From contig NZ_CP049109.1 of the NCBI RefSeq assembly GCF_011057975.1, positions 3,379,001 to 3,443,000 of the forward strand: DNA of 64,000 nucleotides, given 5' to 3'. The position numbers and the translations under genes were made by a program. This DNA comes from Sphingosinithalassobacter tenebrarum. Lineage in GTDB: Bacteria; Pseudomonadota; Alphaproteobacteria; Sphingomonadales; Sphingomonadaceae. Of the stretch, positions 29,213-37,791 are shown one piece after another. The notes under the pieces were generated by a model. The model had not been told where the DNA came from. It saw only the letters and a program-made list of their open reading frames with translations, and made no database searches. The stretch's first letter is position 1. Every line of letters begins with the position of its first letter.

Positions 29213-29289
29213 GGGCGCCTGCCGAAATTTTAACGCTTGCCCGATAGCGTATCTTCAGACGCAAGCAGGGATCGGCGCAACAAAGCGGC

Positions 29290-30504
29290 ATGTTTATCGC
29301 CACGAACATCAGCAGGGATCACGAAGCGCAGGCGGATGCTCCGCCCCTGGCGGCGTCGTGCGACGGCGTCGTGGCCACGCCGCACCGGCTCGATGCCCTG
29401 CCCGCCCGCCTTTCGCTCGCCTGGGACGAACTGGCGCAGGCGGCGGCCGAGCCCAATGCCTTTGCCGAGCGCTGGTTCGTGGAAGCGGGCGTCGCGCATC
29501 TGCCCGGCATTTCCGACATGCGCCTGCTGGAAGTGCGCGAACAGGAGCGGCTGATCGGCCTGTTCCCGCTGCGCGTCGAACCGCTGGAAAGCCGCCTGCC
29601 GCTGCGCATCGTCGCCAATCTGGGGCATCACAACAGTTTTCTTGGAACGCCGCTGATCCGCGCCGGCGTCGAAACGGCGGCCTGGGGGGCGCTGCTCGAC
29701 ACGCTCGACGCCGCGCGCTGGGCGCCGGGCTTCCTCCATCTCAAGGGAGTCGTCGCCGACGGACCGGTGCATCGCGGACTGCAGGCCGCGGCTTCGCTGC
29801 GCGGCCGCCCCTGCGACATCGTCCAGACGACCGAGCGCGCGCTGCTCGCCTCCCCGCTCGGCGCGCAGGCCTATTACGAAACCACGGTGCGCAAGAAGAA
29901 GCGCAAGGAGCTCAAGCGATTGCGTGCGCGGCTCGACGAGCTCGGCGCAGTCACCTGCCGCCGCCTGACCGACCCGGCCGATCTGGAAGGCTGGATCGCC
30001 GCTTTCCTGGCGCTGGAGGCCAAGGGGTGGAAGGGCGAGGCCGGTTCGGCGCTCGCCTGCGACGATGCGACGCGCGGTTTCTTCCACGATGCGCTGACCG
30101 GCGCCTGGGCGGCCGATCGCCTCGAGATACTGCGGCTCGATCTCGACGACGCGCCGATCGCGATGCTCGTCAATTTCCTCACTCCGCCCGGCGCCTTTTC
30201 GTTCAAGATCGCATTCGACGAGGACTATGCCCGCTATTCGCCCGGGGTGCTGATTCAGCTTGAAAATTACGAGATACTGGATCGGCCCGACATCGCCTGG
30301 ATGGACAGCTGCGCCTCGGCCGACCATCCGATGATCAACAGTCTCTGGGCGGAGCGGCGCACGATCGTGCGCCTCTCGGTGCCGCTCGCCGGACTGGTCC
30401 GCCGCACGCAATTCGCAGTCGTACGCGCCGCCGAGCGCGCCGCAGCCGCGCTCCGCGCCCGCCGTTCCCACACGCCCCTTCTCCAGCAGGAAGACGACCA
30501 ATGA
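29290..30504 (+). CDS. GNAT-fold acyltransferase (CelD/FemAB-like)
   Basis: This 404-residue soluble protein shows the CelD/BcsL-type double GNAT layout. The C-terminal half has the acetyltransferase-like core, with KKRKELKRLRARLDELG, FLALEAKGWKGEAGSALACDD and FSFKIAFDEDYARYSPGVLIQLENYEIL. Members transfer acyl or amino-acyl groups in envelope polysaccharide or lipid formation. The exact substrate is unknown. Its stop overlaps the next gene by 4 bases, so it acts with a cupin/JmjC protein. Confidence 0.8.
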   Translation: MFIATNISRDHEAQADAPPLAASCDGVVATPHRLDALPARLSLAWDELAQAAAEPNAFAERWFVEAGVAHLPGISDMRLLEVREQERLIGLFPLRVEPLESRLPLRIVANLGHHNSFLGTPLIRAGVETAAWGALLDTLDAARWAPGFLHLKGVVADGPVHRGLQAAASLRGRPCDIVQTTERALLASPLGAQAYYETTVRKKKRKELKRLRARLDELGAVTCRRLTDPADLEGWIAAFLALEAKGWKGEAGSALACDDATRGFFHDALTGAWAADRLEILRLDLDDAPIAMLVNFLTPPGAFSFKIAFDEDYARYSPGVLIQLENYEILDRPDIAWMDSCASADHPMINSLWAERRTIVRLSVPLAGLVRRTQFAVVRAAERAAAALRARRSHTPLLQQEDDQ

Positions 30505-31361
30505 CCGACCCGGTTTTCGATACCGCCGCGCGCGACCGGTTCCGCGACCTCTATCCCGAACAGGCCGGGCAGCTGACCCATCACCTCGCCGGGCACAGGC
30601 TGTTCGAGCTCGAATCGCTGATCGCGCTGGCGGGCCGCATCCGCCCGGTCGATGTCGAGGCCAATCTGGCCGACCTGCCGATCGGCGTCGATCCCGAAAG
30701 CGTCCGCGAAACCGGCCTGTCGGTCGAACAAACGATCCGGTCGATCGAGGAGAATGGCAGCTGGATGGTGCTGAAATTCATCCAGCAGGACCCCGAATAT
30801 GCCGCGCTGCTCGATCAGCTTCTCGATGAACTGGTGCCGCTGGTACGGCCCAGCACCGGGGCGATGATCCAGCGCGAGGCATTCGTCTTCATCTCCTCGC
30901 CCGGCGCCGTCACGCCCTTCCACATCGATCCCGAGCACAATATCCTGCTCCAGCTGCGCGGATCGAAGACGATGACTGTCTTCCGCCCCGACGACTGGGA
31001 CGTGATCAGCCCCGATTGCGTCGAGGCATTCCATGCCGGCGGCCACCGCAACCTGCCCTATCGCGAGGAAATCGCCACGCACGGCACGCCGATCACCATC
31101 CATCCGGGCGAAGCGATCTATGTGCCGGTAAAGGCGCCGCACTGGGTGCAGAACGGGCCCGACGTGTCGATCAGCTTTTCGATCACCTGGCGTTCGGAAT
31201 GGAGCTATCGCGAGGCGCATGCCCACGGCCTCAACCAGATGCTGCGCGACGCCGGACTGAAGCCGAGCGCGCCGAAGCGCTATCCGCATCAGAACATGGC
31301 GAAGTCGGTCGCCTATCGCGCGATCCAGAAGGTCCGCCGCGCCACCGGCAAGGTAGCCTAA
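30501..31361 (+). CDS. Cupin/JmjC-like Fe(II) oxygenase-type protein
   Basis: This 286-residue protein has the Cupin_8/JmjC core. The HxD metal motif is seen in VTPFHIDPEHNILLQLRGSKTMTVF (His and Asp), and the distal part TIHPGEAIYVPVKAPHWVQNG supplies the third histidine. An Fe(II)/2-oxoglutarate hydroxylase is the natural expectation, but the target is unknown. It is translationally coupled (ATGA) to the GNAT gene. A dispersed element begins 14 bases behind its stop. Confidence 0.82.
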   Translation: MTDPVFDTAARDRFRDLYPEQAGQLTHHLAGHRLFELESLIALAGRIRPVDVEANLADLPIGVDPESVRETGLSVEQTIRSIEENGSWMVLKFIQQDPEYAALLDQLLDELVPLVRPSTGAMIQREAFVFISSPGAVTPFHIDPEHNILLQLRGSKTMTVFRPDDWDVISPDCVEAFHAGGHRNLPYREEIATHGTPITIHPGEAIYVPVKAPHWVQNGPDVSISFSITWRSEWSYREAHAHGLNQMLRDAGLKPSAPKRYPHQNMAKSVAYRAIQKVRRATGKVA

Positions 31362-31590
31362 CCCGCAAAAAATTCTGTCCTACAGGAGCCTTCCCGACAT
31401 ATCTGACCAGTCCGCTGCCGTTTTCGCAAAGGACAGGCCATGCCGCGCTTCGCACCCAAAGCCTCTCACGCGCGCGTATGCGTACGCGTATGCACGCGGG
31501 CACGCGCCCTCGCGCGCGGGAGCGCGCGCACGCGTGTTACGTCGCGACCCGGTGCGAACTTTGCACGGTTTTCCGCCGTTTCCGGCGGCA
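31362..31590 (+). repeat. Dispersed 3'-flanking element, copy A
   Basis: Directly behind the cupin gene lies CTGTCCTACA (31375-31384). A variable stretch follows, then an alternating purine-pyrimidine GC tract (about 31470-31534) and a 32-base core at 31535-31566 containing TTACGTCGCGACCCGGTG. A CCGCCG/CGGCGG hairpin at about 31574-31589 ends it. Copy B at 48121-48264 (minus strand) has the same order of parts and 31 of 32 identical core bases. The function is unknown. It could be a 3' UTR element, a small RNA or a remnant mobile repeat. Confidence 0.75.
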
Positions 31591-31643
31591 GGACAGCTTT
31601 CGGCCGAGCGCGCCCGGCTTCCCGCGCCTGCCGCCCAACGCGC

Positions 31644-32585
31644 TCAGCGCTTGGCGGCACCCATCGCGACCAGCGTCATGTACCGCGCCGGGGTTTCGTT
31701 CGATCCCGCCGACAGGCTGAGGATCGCACCGGCCTCCTGCGCCTGCGATCCGAATACCACGCCGCCGATCGCCAAAGGCAGATTCGAATTACGGAACGTT
31801 CCCGACAGCGCGGCGCGGGCGTTGCTGCCGTCGAAATTCGCAGACACGTCCGCCGTGACGAGGTCGATGTCTGCGCCGCCCGATTCCGGTGTTCCGACGA
31901 ACACGATATGCGCCGATACTGTTTCCGCGCCGAAATTCACTGTCATCCGTATCGTGCTGTTCGACAGCGAATAGGTCTCGAAATCGCCGGTCCCCGTCGC
32001 GACGACGGCATAGCCGAAAACGCCGGCCGCGCCCTGATAACTATAGCTTCCCGATGTGGGCAGATCGGCCGTCCGCGTGGGAATGCCGGTCAAGGCAAGG
32101 ATGTGAGAGCCGCTGTCGGACGCGACGACATAGTCGATGAACCGCAGATAGTGGAACGGATCGCTGCCGTTGGGCTGCCGAACATTGAAAAAGCTGCCGT
32201 CGGTCTTGCGATAAAAGGCCGAATCCTGCGGACTGGCGGGGTCGATCTCGTCCGCGGTGAAGGTTCCCGAATAGGCGCCGTTGTCGATGACATAGGTTTT
32301 CGCATCGGCGTCATATTCGAATTCGATTCCCTCGCCGAAACCGTTGACGCCGTAAATCTGCGGCACGCTCGGGCCGTGGATATTCCAGAAACCCGACTGG
32401 GCGCTTTGCAGGCGCACTTGCCCCGAAAGGTCCGCATAGAGCGGGTAGGAACTGGTCGGCGATGGCGAAGGCGTCACCGGAGGCGTCACGACGGACCCGC
32501 CCCCCGAAGAAGACCCGCTGTTGCCGCCGCTGCATGCCGAAAGCAGGGCGGCGGCACTTGCCGCCACCAGAAAACCGCGCTTCAT
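31644..32585 (-). CDS. Lipoprotein with a TbpB-like beta-barrel domain
   Basis: This 313-residue protein has a lipoprotein signal (MKRGFLVAASAAALLSAC) and a Gly/Ser/Pro linker. The C-terminal half resembles the transferrin-binding-protein B beta-barrel (SYSYQGAAGVFGY, MTVNFGAETVSAHIVF, ALSGTFRNSNLPLAIGGVVFG). In free-living bacteria such lipoproteins are surface-exposed or bind heme or other ligands, often with slam exporters. None is nearby. It converges on the cupin gene across copy A of the dispersed element. Confidence 0.75.
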   Translation of the reverse strand: MKRGFLVAASAAALLSACSGGNSGSSSGGGSVVTPPVTPSPSPTSSYPLYADLSGQVRLQSAQSGFWNIHGPSVPQIYGVNGFGEGIEFEYDADAKTYVIDNGAYSGTFTADEIDPASPQDSAFYRKTDGSFFNVRQPNGSDPFHYLRFIDYVVASDSGSHILALTGIPTRTADLPTSGSYSYQGAAGVFGYAVVATGTGDFETYSLSNSTIRMTVNFGAETVSAHIVFVGTPESGGADIDLVTADVSANFDGSNARAALSGTFRNSNLPLAIGGVVFGSQAQEAGAILSLSAGSNETPARYMTLVAMGAAKR

Positions 32586-32702
32586 CTATTCCCCTCCCCC
32601 AAGATGCCTGAAAAGGCAAATTCACGGCAATTGCATAGAACGACTTGCGAAACTGCGCGAGATATTTTGGCGTACTGGATCAGGAAAGCTGTCGACCGGT
32701 TT

Positions 32703-34376
32703 TCAATTGGGTTCTTCTTCACCCAGCTTCCACACACGTTCGCCGCCGATCCAGGTTTCGAGCACCTGCGTCTCGCGAAGCTGGCGCGCCGAAACGTTGA
32801 GCGGATCGCGATCGACGATGATGAAATCGGCCTGCATTCCCGGCGCCAGCCGCCCGACCTTGTCCTCGGCAAAGCCTGCATAGGCGGCATTGATCGTATA
32901 GGCGGCCCAGGCCTGTTCGCGCGTGACGATTTCCTGCGGCTGCCATCCGCCGAACGGGCGCAGGTCGGCGTCCTGACGCGACACCGCCACTGCCCAGCCG
33001 ATGAACGGCTTGGGATCCTCGACCGGGAAGTCGGAGCCGAAGACGAGCAGCGACCCATTGTCGATCATCGATTTCCACGCATAGGCCCCCGCCAGCCGGT
33101 CCGGCCCCAGCCGCGCCTCTGCCATCGCCATGTCGCTGGTCTGGTGCACCGGCTGCATCGACGCGATGATGCCGTGCTTGCCGAAGCGCGGCAGGTCCGC
33201 CGGGTCGACGATCTGGGCATGTTCGATGCGCCAGCGCCGGTCGCCGTCGAACGTGTCGACCAGTTCGTCGATCACGTCGAGCACCTGGCTGTTGGCGCGA
33301 TCGCCGATCGCGTGCACGGCGATCTGGAAATTGTCCATCGCGCCGCGCACCATCAGATTGCCGAGCTGATCGTCGCTGAGGAAACCCAGCCCGGTCTGGC
33401 CCGGCGCATCGGCATAATCGGCCTTGAGCCACGCCCCGCGCGATCCCAGCGCGCCATCGGCATACAGCTTGATCCCGCCCATGCGCAGCCGGTCGCCATA
33501 GAGCCAGGGCGTCGGCCCCTGTCCGCCCACTTCCAGCGCCGTATCGACGCCGTGGCCATAGGACATGATGCGAATTTCGAGCAGGCCGATATCGCCCATC
33601 CGGCGATAGAGCAGCCAGTCCTCCACCGTCGTACCCATATCGGCCGTCGCCGTGACCCCCTGCGCGAGCAGATAGCGCTGCGCCGCGAGGAAAGCCGCAT
33701 TGCTTTCCCGTGGCGTGGGCTGGGGCACATGATCGCGGATCAGGTTCATCGCCGCGTCGACCAGAATGCCGATCGGATTGCCCTGCGCGTCGCGCTCGAT
33801 CCGGCCGCCGGCGGGATCGGGGGTGTCCTTGGTGATGCCCGCCGCCTGCAACGCGGCGCTGTTCACCCACAACGCGTGGCCGTCGACCCGATCCAGCACG
33901 GTCGGGCGATCGCCGGTCACGCTATCCAGCTCCTGCGCGGTCGGGAAACGGCCGAGACCCCAGATTTCCTGGTTCCAGCCGCGCCCCACGATCCATCTGG
34001 CGCTGTTGTCCCCGGCCCATTGGCCGACCTGCGCCAGTGCCGCATCGAGGCTCTGCGTACCGGTGAGGTTGAGCTGCGAAAGCTGGAAGCCCAGCCCCAT
34101 GACATGGCCGTGTCCATCGATCATGCCGGGCAGCAGCGTGCGCCCTTCCATGTCGGCGCGCCACTCCATCCCCTCGGGAAAATCGTCGCGGCGGTCGAGA
34201 TCGAACAGCTTCACCACGCGGCCGTCGGACCCGACGATCATCGCGTTGAAGCGGACGACATTGCCGTCCTCGTCGAGCGTCAGCCCGTTGACGTTGTAAA
34301 TGATGCCGTCGGCAAAGGCCGCCGCCGGCATGATCAGCATGGCCAGCGCCAGCAACAACCGCATCATCCGTTTCAA
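32703..34376 (-). CDS. Secreted amidohydrolase, YtcJ-like
   Basis: This 557-residue metal-dependent hydrolase of the amidohydrolase superfamily has a signal peptide (MKRMMRLLLALAMLIMPAAAFA). The TIM-barrel metal motif GMIDGHGHVMGLG is present, as are later ligands (VHAIGDRAN, RIEHAQIVDP) and VFGSDFPVEDPKPF near the end. Relatives are annotated as exoenzyme regulators or N-acyl hydrolases, and the substrate is not known. The start overlaps the end of the upstream dehydrogenase gene by 4 bases. Confidence 0.88.
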   Translation of the reverse strand: MKRMMRLLLALAMLIMPAAAFADGIIYNVNGLTLDEDGNVVRFNAMIVGSDGRVVKLFDLDRRDDFPEGMEWRADMEGRTLLPGMIDGHGHVMGLGFQLSQLNLTGTQSLDAALAQVGQWAGDNSARWIVGRGWNQEIWGLGRFPTAQELDSVTGDRPTVLDRVDGHALWVNSAALQAAGITKDTPDPAGGRIERDAQGNPIGILVDAAMNLIRDHVPQPTPRESNAAFLAAQRYLLAQGVTATADMGTTVEDWLLYRRMGDIGLLEIRIMSYGHGVDTALEVGGQGPTPWLYGDRLRMGGIKLYADGALGSRGAWLKADYADAPGQTGLGFLSDDQLGNLMVRGAMDNFQIAVHAIGDRANSQVLDVIDELVDTFDGDRRWRIEHAQIVDPADLPRFGKHGIIASMQPVHQTSDMAMAEARLGPDRLAGAYAWKSMIDNGSLLVFGSDFPVEDPKPFIGWAVAVSRQDADLRPFGGWQPQEIVTREQAWAAYTINAAYAGFAEDKVGRLAPGMQADFIIVDRDPLNVSARQLRETQVLETWIGGERVWKLGEEEPN

Positions 34377-35239
34377 CGCTTGATCCTCCGCACCAGCGCG
34401 CTGGTATCCTGGCGCCCGCCGCCCATCCCCTGCACCTCGGCATAAAATTGGTCGACCAGCGCAGTCACCGGCAGCGATGCCCCGTTCCGTTTCGCCTCAT
34501 CGAGCGCGAGGCCCAGATCCTTGCGCATCCAGTCAATCGCGAAGCCGAAATCGAATTCGTCCTTCGCCATCGTGCCCCAGCGATTGTTCATCTGCCAGCT
34601 TTGCGCGGCACCGCCCGAAATCGCTTCGAACACTTTGTCGAGATCGAGGTCGGAGGCCTGGGCGAAACGCAGCGATTCGGACAGGCCCTGCAGCACGCCG
34701 GCGATCGCGATCTGGTTGCACATCTTGGTCGTCTGACCGGCGCCCGCCTGCCCGCAATGGACGATGCGCGCGGCATAGGCGGCCATGATCGGTTCGGCCT
34801 TGGCCATCGCCGCGTCGCTGCCGCCACACATGATCGAAAGCTTGCCGTTCTCCGCGCCCGCCTGGCCGCCCGAAACCGGCGCATCGACGACCAGCAGGTC
34901 GCGCGCCGCGCCCTCCTCGGCGAGCCGCCGCGCGATGGCCGCCGACACCGTCGTGTGATCGACGAACAGCGCGCCCTTCGCCATCGCGGCGAACGCGCCT
35001 TCGCTGCCCAGTGTCACCGCTTCCAGATCGTCGTCGGTGCCGACACAGGCAAGCACCGCGTCGCATCCCGCCGCCGCCGCAGCGGGCGTATCCGCGACGC
35101 TGCCGCCATAGCGCGCCGCCCATGCGTCGGATTTGCCGCGCGACCGATTATAGACCGTAACGTCATGCCCCGCCGCGACGAGATGCCCCGCCATCGGCGC
35201 GCCCATGACTCCCATTCCGATAAATGCCAGCTTTGCCAT
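34373..35239 (-). CDS. Beta-hydroxyacid dehydrogenase (3-hydroxyisobutyrate dehydrogenase family)
   Basis: This 288-residue NAD(P)-dependent enzyme shows the Rossmann motif FIGMGVMGAPMAGHL, substrate loop DAPVSGGQAGAENGKLSIM and the catalytic Lys in GQTTKMCNQIAIAG. It is a paralogue of mmsB at 46212-47096 but not in the valine cluster, so tartronate semialdehyde or another beta-hydroxyacid may be the substrate. It is coupled (ATGA) to the amidohydrolase and divergent from ilvA. Confidence 0.85.
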   Translation of the reverse strand: MAKLAFIGMGVMGAPMAGHLVAAGHDVTVYNRSRGKSDAWAARYGGSVADTPAAAAAGCDAVLACVGTDDDLEAVTLGSEGAFAAMAKGALFVDHTTVSAAIARRLAEEGAARDLLVVDAPVSGGQAGAENGKLSIMCGGSDAAMAKAEPIMAAYAARIVHCGQAGAGQTTKMCNQIAIAGVLQGLSESLRFAQASDLDLDKVFEAISGGAAQSWQMNNRWGTMAKDEFDFGFAIDWMRKDLGLALDEAKRNGASLPVTALVDQFYAEVQGMGGGRQDTSALVRRIKR

Positions 35240-35356
35240 GCCGCCACCCTTAGGGGCGCACGCGGCCGGACACTAGGGTCGAGACAGAGAAAGCTGGCCC
35301 ACACCTGCCCAACTTCGCGTGTTCCCCCGCCGCGCCAGATCGGCTACGGCCCGCCG

Positions 35357-36604
35357 ATGGCCACGAAATCAGTTCCGCAGGGGAGCGGCGCGCTCCCCGT
35401 CACGATCGACGACGTCAACGCCGCGCGCGAGCGCATCGGCGATGCGATCGTGGAGACTCCGACCCTGCGCAGTCTTACGCTGTCGAACCTGACCGGCGCG
35501 GATGTGTGGCTCAAGTTCGAAAATCTGCAATTCACCGCCGCCTACAAGGAGCGCGGCGCACTCAACACGCTGTTGCAGCTCGACCAGGAAGCGCGCGCCA
35601 AGGGCGTGATCGCGGCGTCGGCAGGCAATCATGCCCAGGGCCTTGCCTATCACGCCACGCGGCTGGGCATTCCCTCGACGATCGTGATGCCGAAAAACAC
35701 GCCGATCGTGAAAGTGACGCAGACCGAGGGGCATGGCGCGACCGTGATCCTGGAAGGCGAAACCTATGACGCCGCCTATGCCCATTCGCGCGAGCTGGAG
35801 GCCGAAAAGGGCTATACCTTCGTCCACCCGTTCGACGATCCGCGCGTCATTGCCGGCCAGGGCACGGTGGCGCTCGAAATGCTGGCGGCGGTGCCCAATC
35901 TCGATACGCTCATCGTCCCGCTCGGCGGCGGGGGGCTGATTTCGGGCATGTCGGTGGCAGCCAAGGCGATCAAGCCGGGGATCGAAGTGATCGGCGTCGA
36001 GGCCGAGCTCTTCCCGTCGATGTACAATCGCGTCCACCACACCGAAATGCCGTGCGGCGGCGACACGCTGGCCGAAGGCATCGCGGTGAAGGAGCCGGGC
36101 AAGATCACGTCGAAATTCGTCGAGGCGCTGGTCGACGACATCGTGCTGGTCGGCGAACGCAAGCTGGAGGAAGCAGTCAGCCTGCTGCTCCAGATTGAAA
36201 AGACCGTGGTCGAGGGTGCGGGCGCGGCGGGACTCGCCGCAATGCTTTCCGAGCCCGAGCGGTTCCGCGGCAAGAAGATCGGCACGGTGCTGTGCGGCGG
36301 CAATATCGATACGCGGCTGCTCGCCAATGTGCTGCTGCGCGATCTGGCGCGCTCGGGGCGGCTCGCCCGCCTGCGCATCCGGCTGCAGGACCGGCCGGGC
36401 GCGCTCTATCACGTCGCGCGCATCTTCCACGAACAGGGCGTCAACATCATCGAGGTCTATCACCAGCGGGTCTTCACCTCGCTGCCCGCCAAGGGGCTGA
36501 TCACCGATATCGAATGCGAGACGCGCGACCGCAATCACCTCGACCGGCTGATGACCGCGCTGCGCCGGGCGCAATATGAAGTGCGCCAGGTCGAACTGGC
36601 GTGA
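35357..36604 (+). CDS. ilvA: Threonine ammonia-lyase with a C-terminal ACT domain
   Basis: This 415-residue PLP enzyme makes 2-oxobutyrate from threonine. PLP Lys64 lies in FTAAYKERGALN, the PLP phosphate loop is PLGGGGLISGMSV, and SAGNHAQGLAYHA is present. The C-terminal 75 residues (RLRIRLQDRPGALYHVARIFHEQG) form a single ACT domain, as in the shorter, biodegradative-like type. An isoleucine-biosynthetic role is likely but a catabolic role cannot be excluded. A much longer open frame continues upstream across the divergent promoter, but only this segment has homology. Confidence 0.92.
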   Translation: MATKSVPQGSGALPVTIDDVNAARERIGDAIVETPTLRSLTLSNLTGADVWLKFENLQFTAAYKERGALNTLLQLDQEARAKGVIAASAGNHAQGLAYHATRLGIPSTIVMPKNTPIVKVTQTEGHGATVILEGETYDAAYAHSRELEAEKGYTFVHPFDDPRVIAGQGTVALEMLAAVPNLDTLIVPLGGGGLISGMSVAAKAIKPGIEVIGVEAELFPSMYNRVHHTEMPCGGDTLAEGIAVKEPGKITSKFVEALVDDIVLVGERKLEEAVSLLLQIEKTVVEGAGAAGLAAMLSEPERFRGKKIGTVLCGGNIDTRLLANVLLRDLARSGRLARLRIRLQDRPGALYHVARIFHEQGVNIIEVYHQRVFTSLPAKGLITDIECETRDRNHLDRLMTALRRAQYEVRQVELA

Positions 36605-36956
36605 ATCGCCCGTAAACGACATCGGTTCGATCCCGCCGATGTGACGAAGCGAATCGGGCATGCGACGAAACGAGTCGTCGCCCGGTTCGCACGAGTCGTC
36701 CGCTGCGTTACAATCGCGGTCGATCAGGGGATTGATCAGGCACTTTCGACCAGACGACTGGAATCGCTTTGATTCCTCGTTCTGCGACTCGCACCGGCTT
36801 TGTTGGAAAGCCGGTGGCGAAGCCTTGCCAAGTGCTTTTCGCCGTCAAACCGGCGTTAACTTTCTTTCATGGTAAATCGGCTTTTCATCACTGGCCGAGG
36901 TCTGCATAGTCCCCTTCAGCAACGACAATTCAGTTCGAGGCAGGGGGCGTAAAAGG
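36605..36956 (+). promoter_or_regulatory. Intergenic region upstream of bpt, rich in GANTC sites, with a perfect hairpin
   Basis: This 352-base stretch has no convincing gene. Seven GANTC sites lie at 36603-36607, 36651-36655, 36672-36676, 36693-36697, 36761-36765, 36771-36775 and 36786-36790. A perfect hairpin follows: CACCGGCTTT (36792-36801), a 5-base loop and AAAGCCGGTG (36807-36816). No T-run follows, so it is not a terminator. Methylation-dependent control of the next gene, or a small RNA, are possible readings. Confidence 0.5.
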
Positions 36957-37742
36957 GTGACAGCACTTTCCCGATTCCCGCGTTTCTTCGTGACCAGTCC
37001 TTCGCCTTGCCCCTATTTGCCGGGCAAGCAGGAACGGAAGATCTTCACCGAGCTTTCGGGACCGCATGCGTCGGAACTGAACGATGCGCTGGGCCGGATC
37101 GGCTTTCGCCGCAGCCAGTCGGTCGCCTATCGGCCGAGCTGCGCGGGCTGCACCGCCTGTGTGTCGGTGCGCGTCGTTGCCGATCAGTTCAAGCCCAACA
37201 GCAGCCAGCGCAAGCTGCTGCGCCGGCACTCTGATCTCGAAGTCACGGCGTGCAAGCCCTGGGCGACCGAAGAGCAATATGCGCTGCTGCACCGCTATCT
37301 GGCGGCGCGCCATCCCGGCGGCGGCATGGCCGCGATGGATGAGAATGACTATGCCGACATGGTCGAGCAGTCGCCGGTCAGCAGCTATGTGATCGAATAT
37401 CGCGAGCCGTCCGAAAATGGCGAGCGCGGCCGGCTGGTGGGCGCCTGCATCACCGATCAGCAGGCCGATGGCCTGTCGATGATCTATAGCTTCTTCCTCG
37501 CCGATGAAGACAGCCGGCCGGGGCTGGGCAACTACATCATCATGGATCACATCCTCCGCGCCCGCGCAGCGGATCTGCCCTATGTCTATCTGGGCTATTG
37601 GGTGAAAGGGTCCGACCGGATGGCCTACAAGACCCGCTACCGCCCCATCGAGGTTCTCGGCCCCAATGGCTGGGCGCTGCTAGAGGACGAGGAAGCGGTG
37701 CAGGGCATGCCCGGCGCGATCCGCACTCGCGAAATGGCCTGA
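36957..37742 (+). CDS. bpt: Aspartate/glutamate leucyltransferase (L/F-type N-end rule transferase)
   Basis: This 261-residue Bpt/ATE1-like enzyme transfers leucine from Leu-tRNA to N-terminal Asp or Glu, marking proteins for ClpAP. The N-terminal cysteine motif ([14 protein letters not shown], then [13 protein letters not shown]) and the GNAT-like C-terminal half ([39 protein letters not shown]) are intact. The GTG at 36957 is preceded by GAGGCAGGGGG. The upstream region has a dense set of GANTC sites. Confidence 0.92.
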   Translation: MTALSRFPRFFVTSPSPCPYLPGKQERKIFTELSGPHASELNDALGRIGFRRSQSVAYRPSCAGCTACVSVRVVADQFKPNSSQRKLLRRHSDLEVTACKPWATEEQYALLHRYLAARHPGGGMAAMDENDYADMVEQSPVSSYVIEYREPSENGERGRLVGACITDQQADGLSMIYSFFLADEDSRPGLGNYIIMDHILRARAADLPYVYLGYWVKGSDRMAYKTRYRPIEVLGPNGWALLEDEEAVQGMPGAIRTREMA

Positions 37743-37791
37743 TCCGGCCACCCCGGTCCAACCGGGCGCTTGTCGTCGAGAATCGCCCGGC

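Noticed and set aside
31470..31534. CG-alternating tract as a coding segment or origin
   Set aside because: It is low-complexity alternating purine-pyrimidine DNA inside the dispersed element, with no DnaA boxes or AT-rich stretch nearby.
31016..31720. Small protein shared by the two dispersed element copies (CYVATRCEL in translation)
   Set aside because: The shared peptide results from the conserved 32-base DNA core. The frames around it differ, have no start signals and overlap a real gene.
34448..35356. N-terminal extension of ilvA over the divergent dehydrogenase gene
   Set aside because: The extra 300 codons are antisense to a clear gene, while conserved ilvA sequence starts at 35357.
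36660..36875. 71-codon plus-strand frame upstream of bpt
   Set aside because: It has no ribosome-binding site, its content is unlike neighbours in codon use, and it overlaps the GANTC cluster and hairpin.
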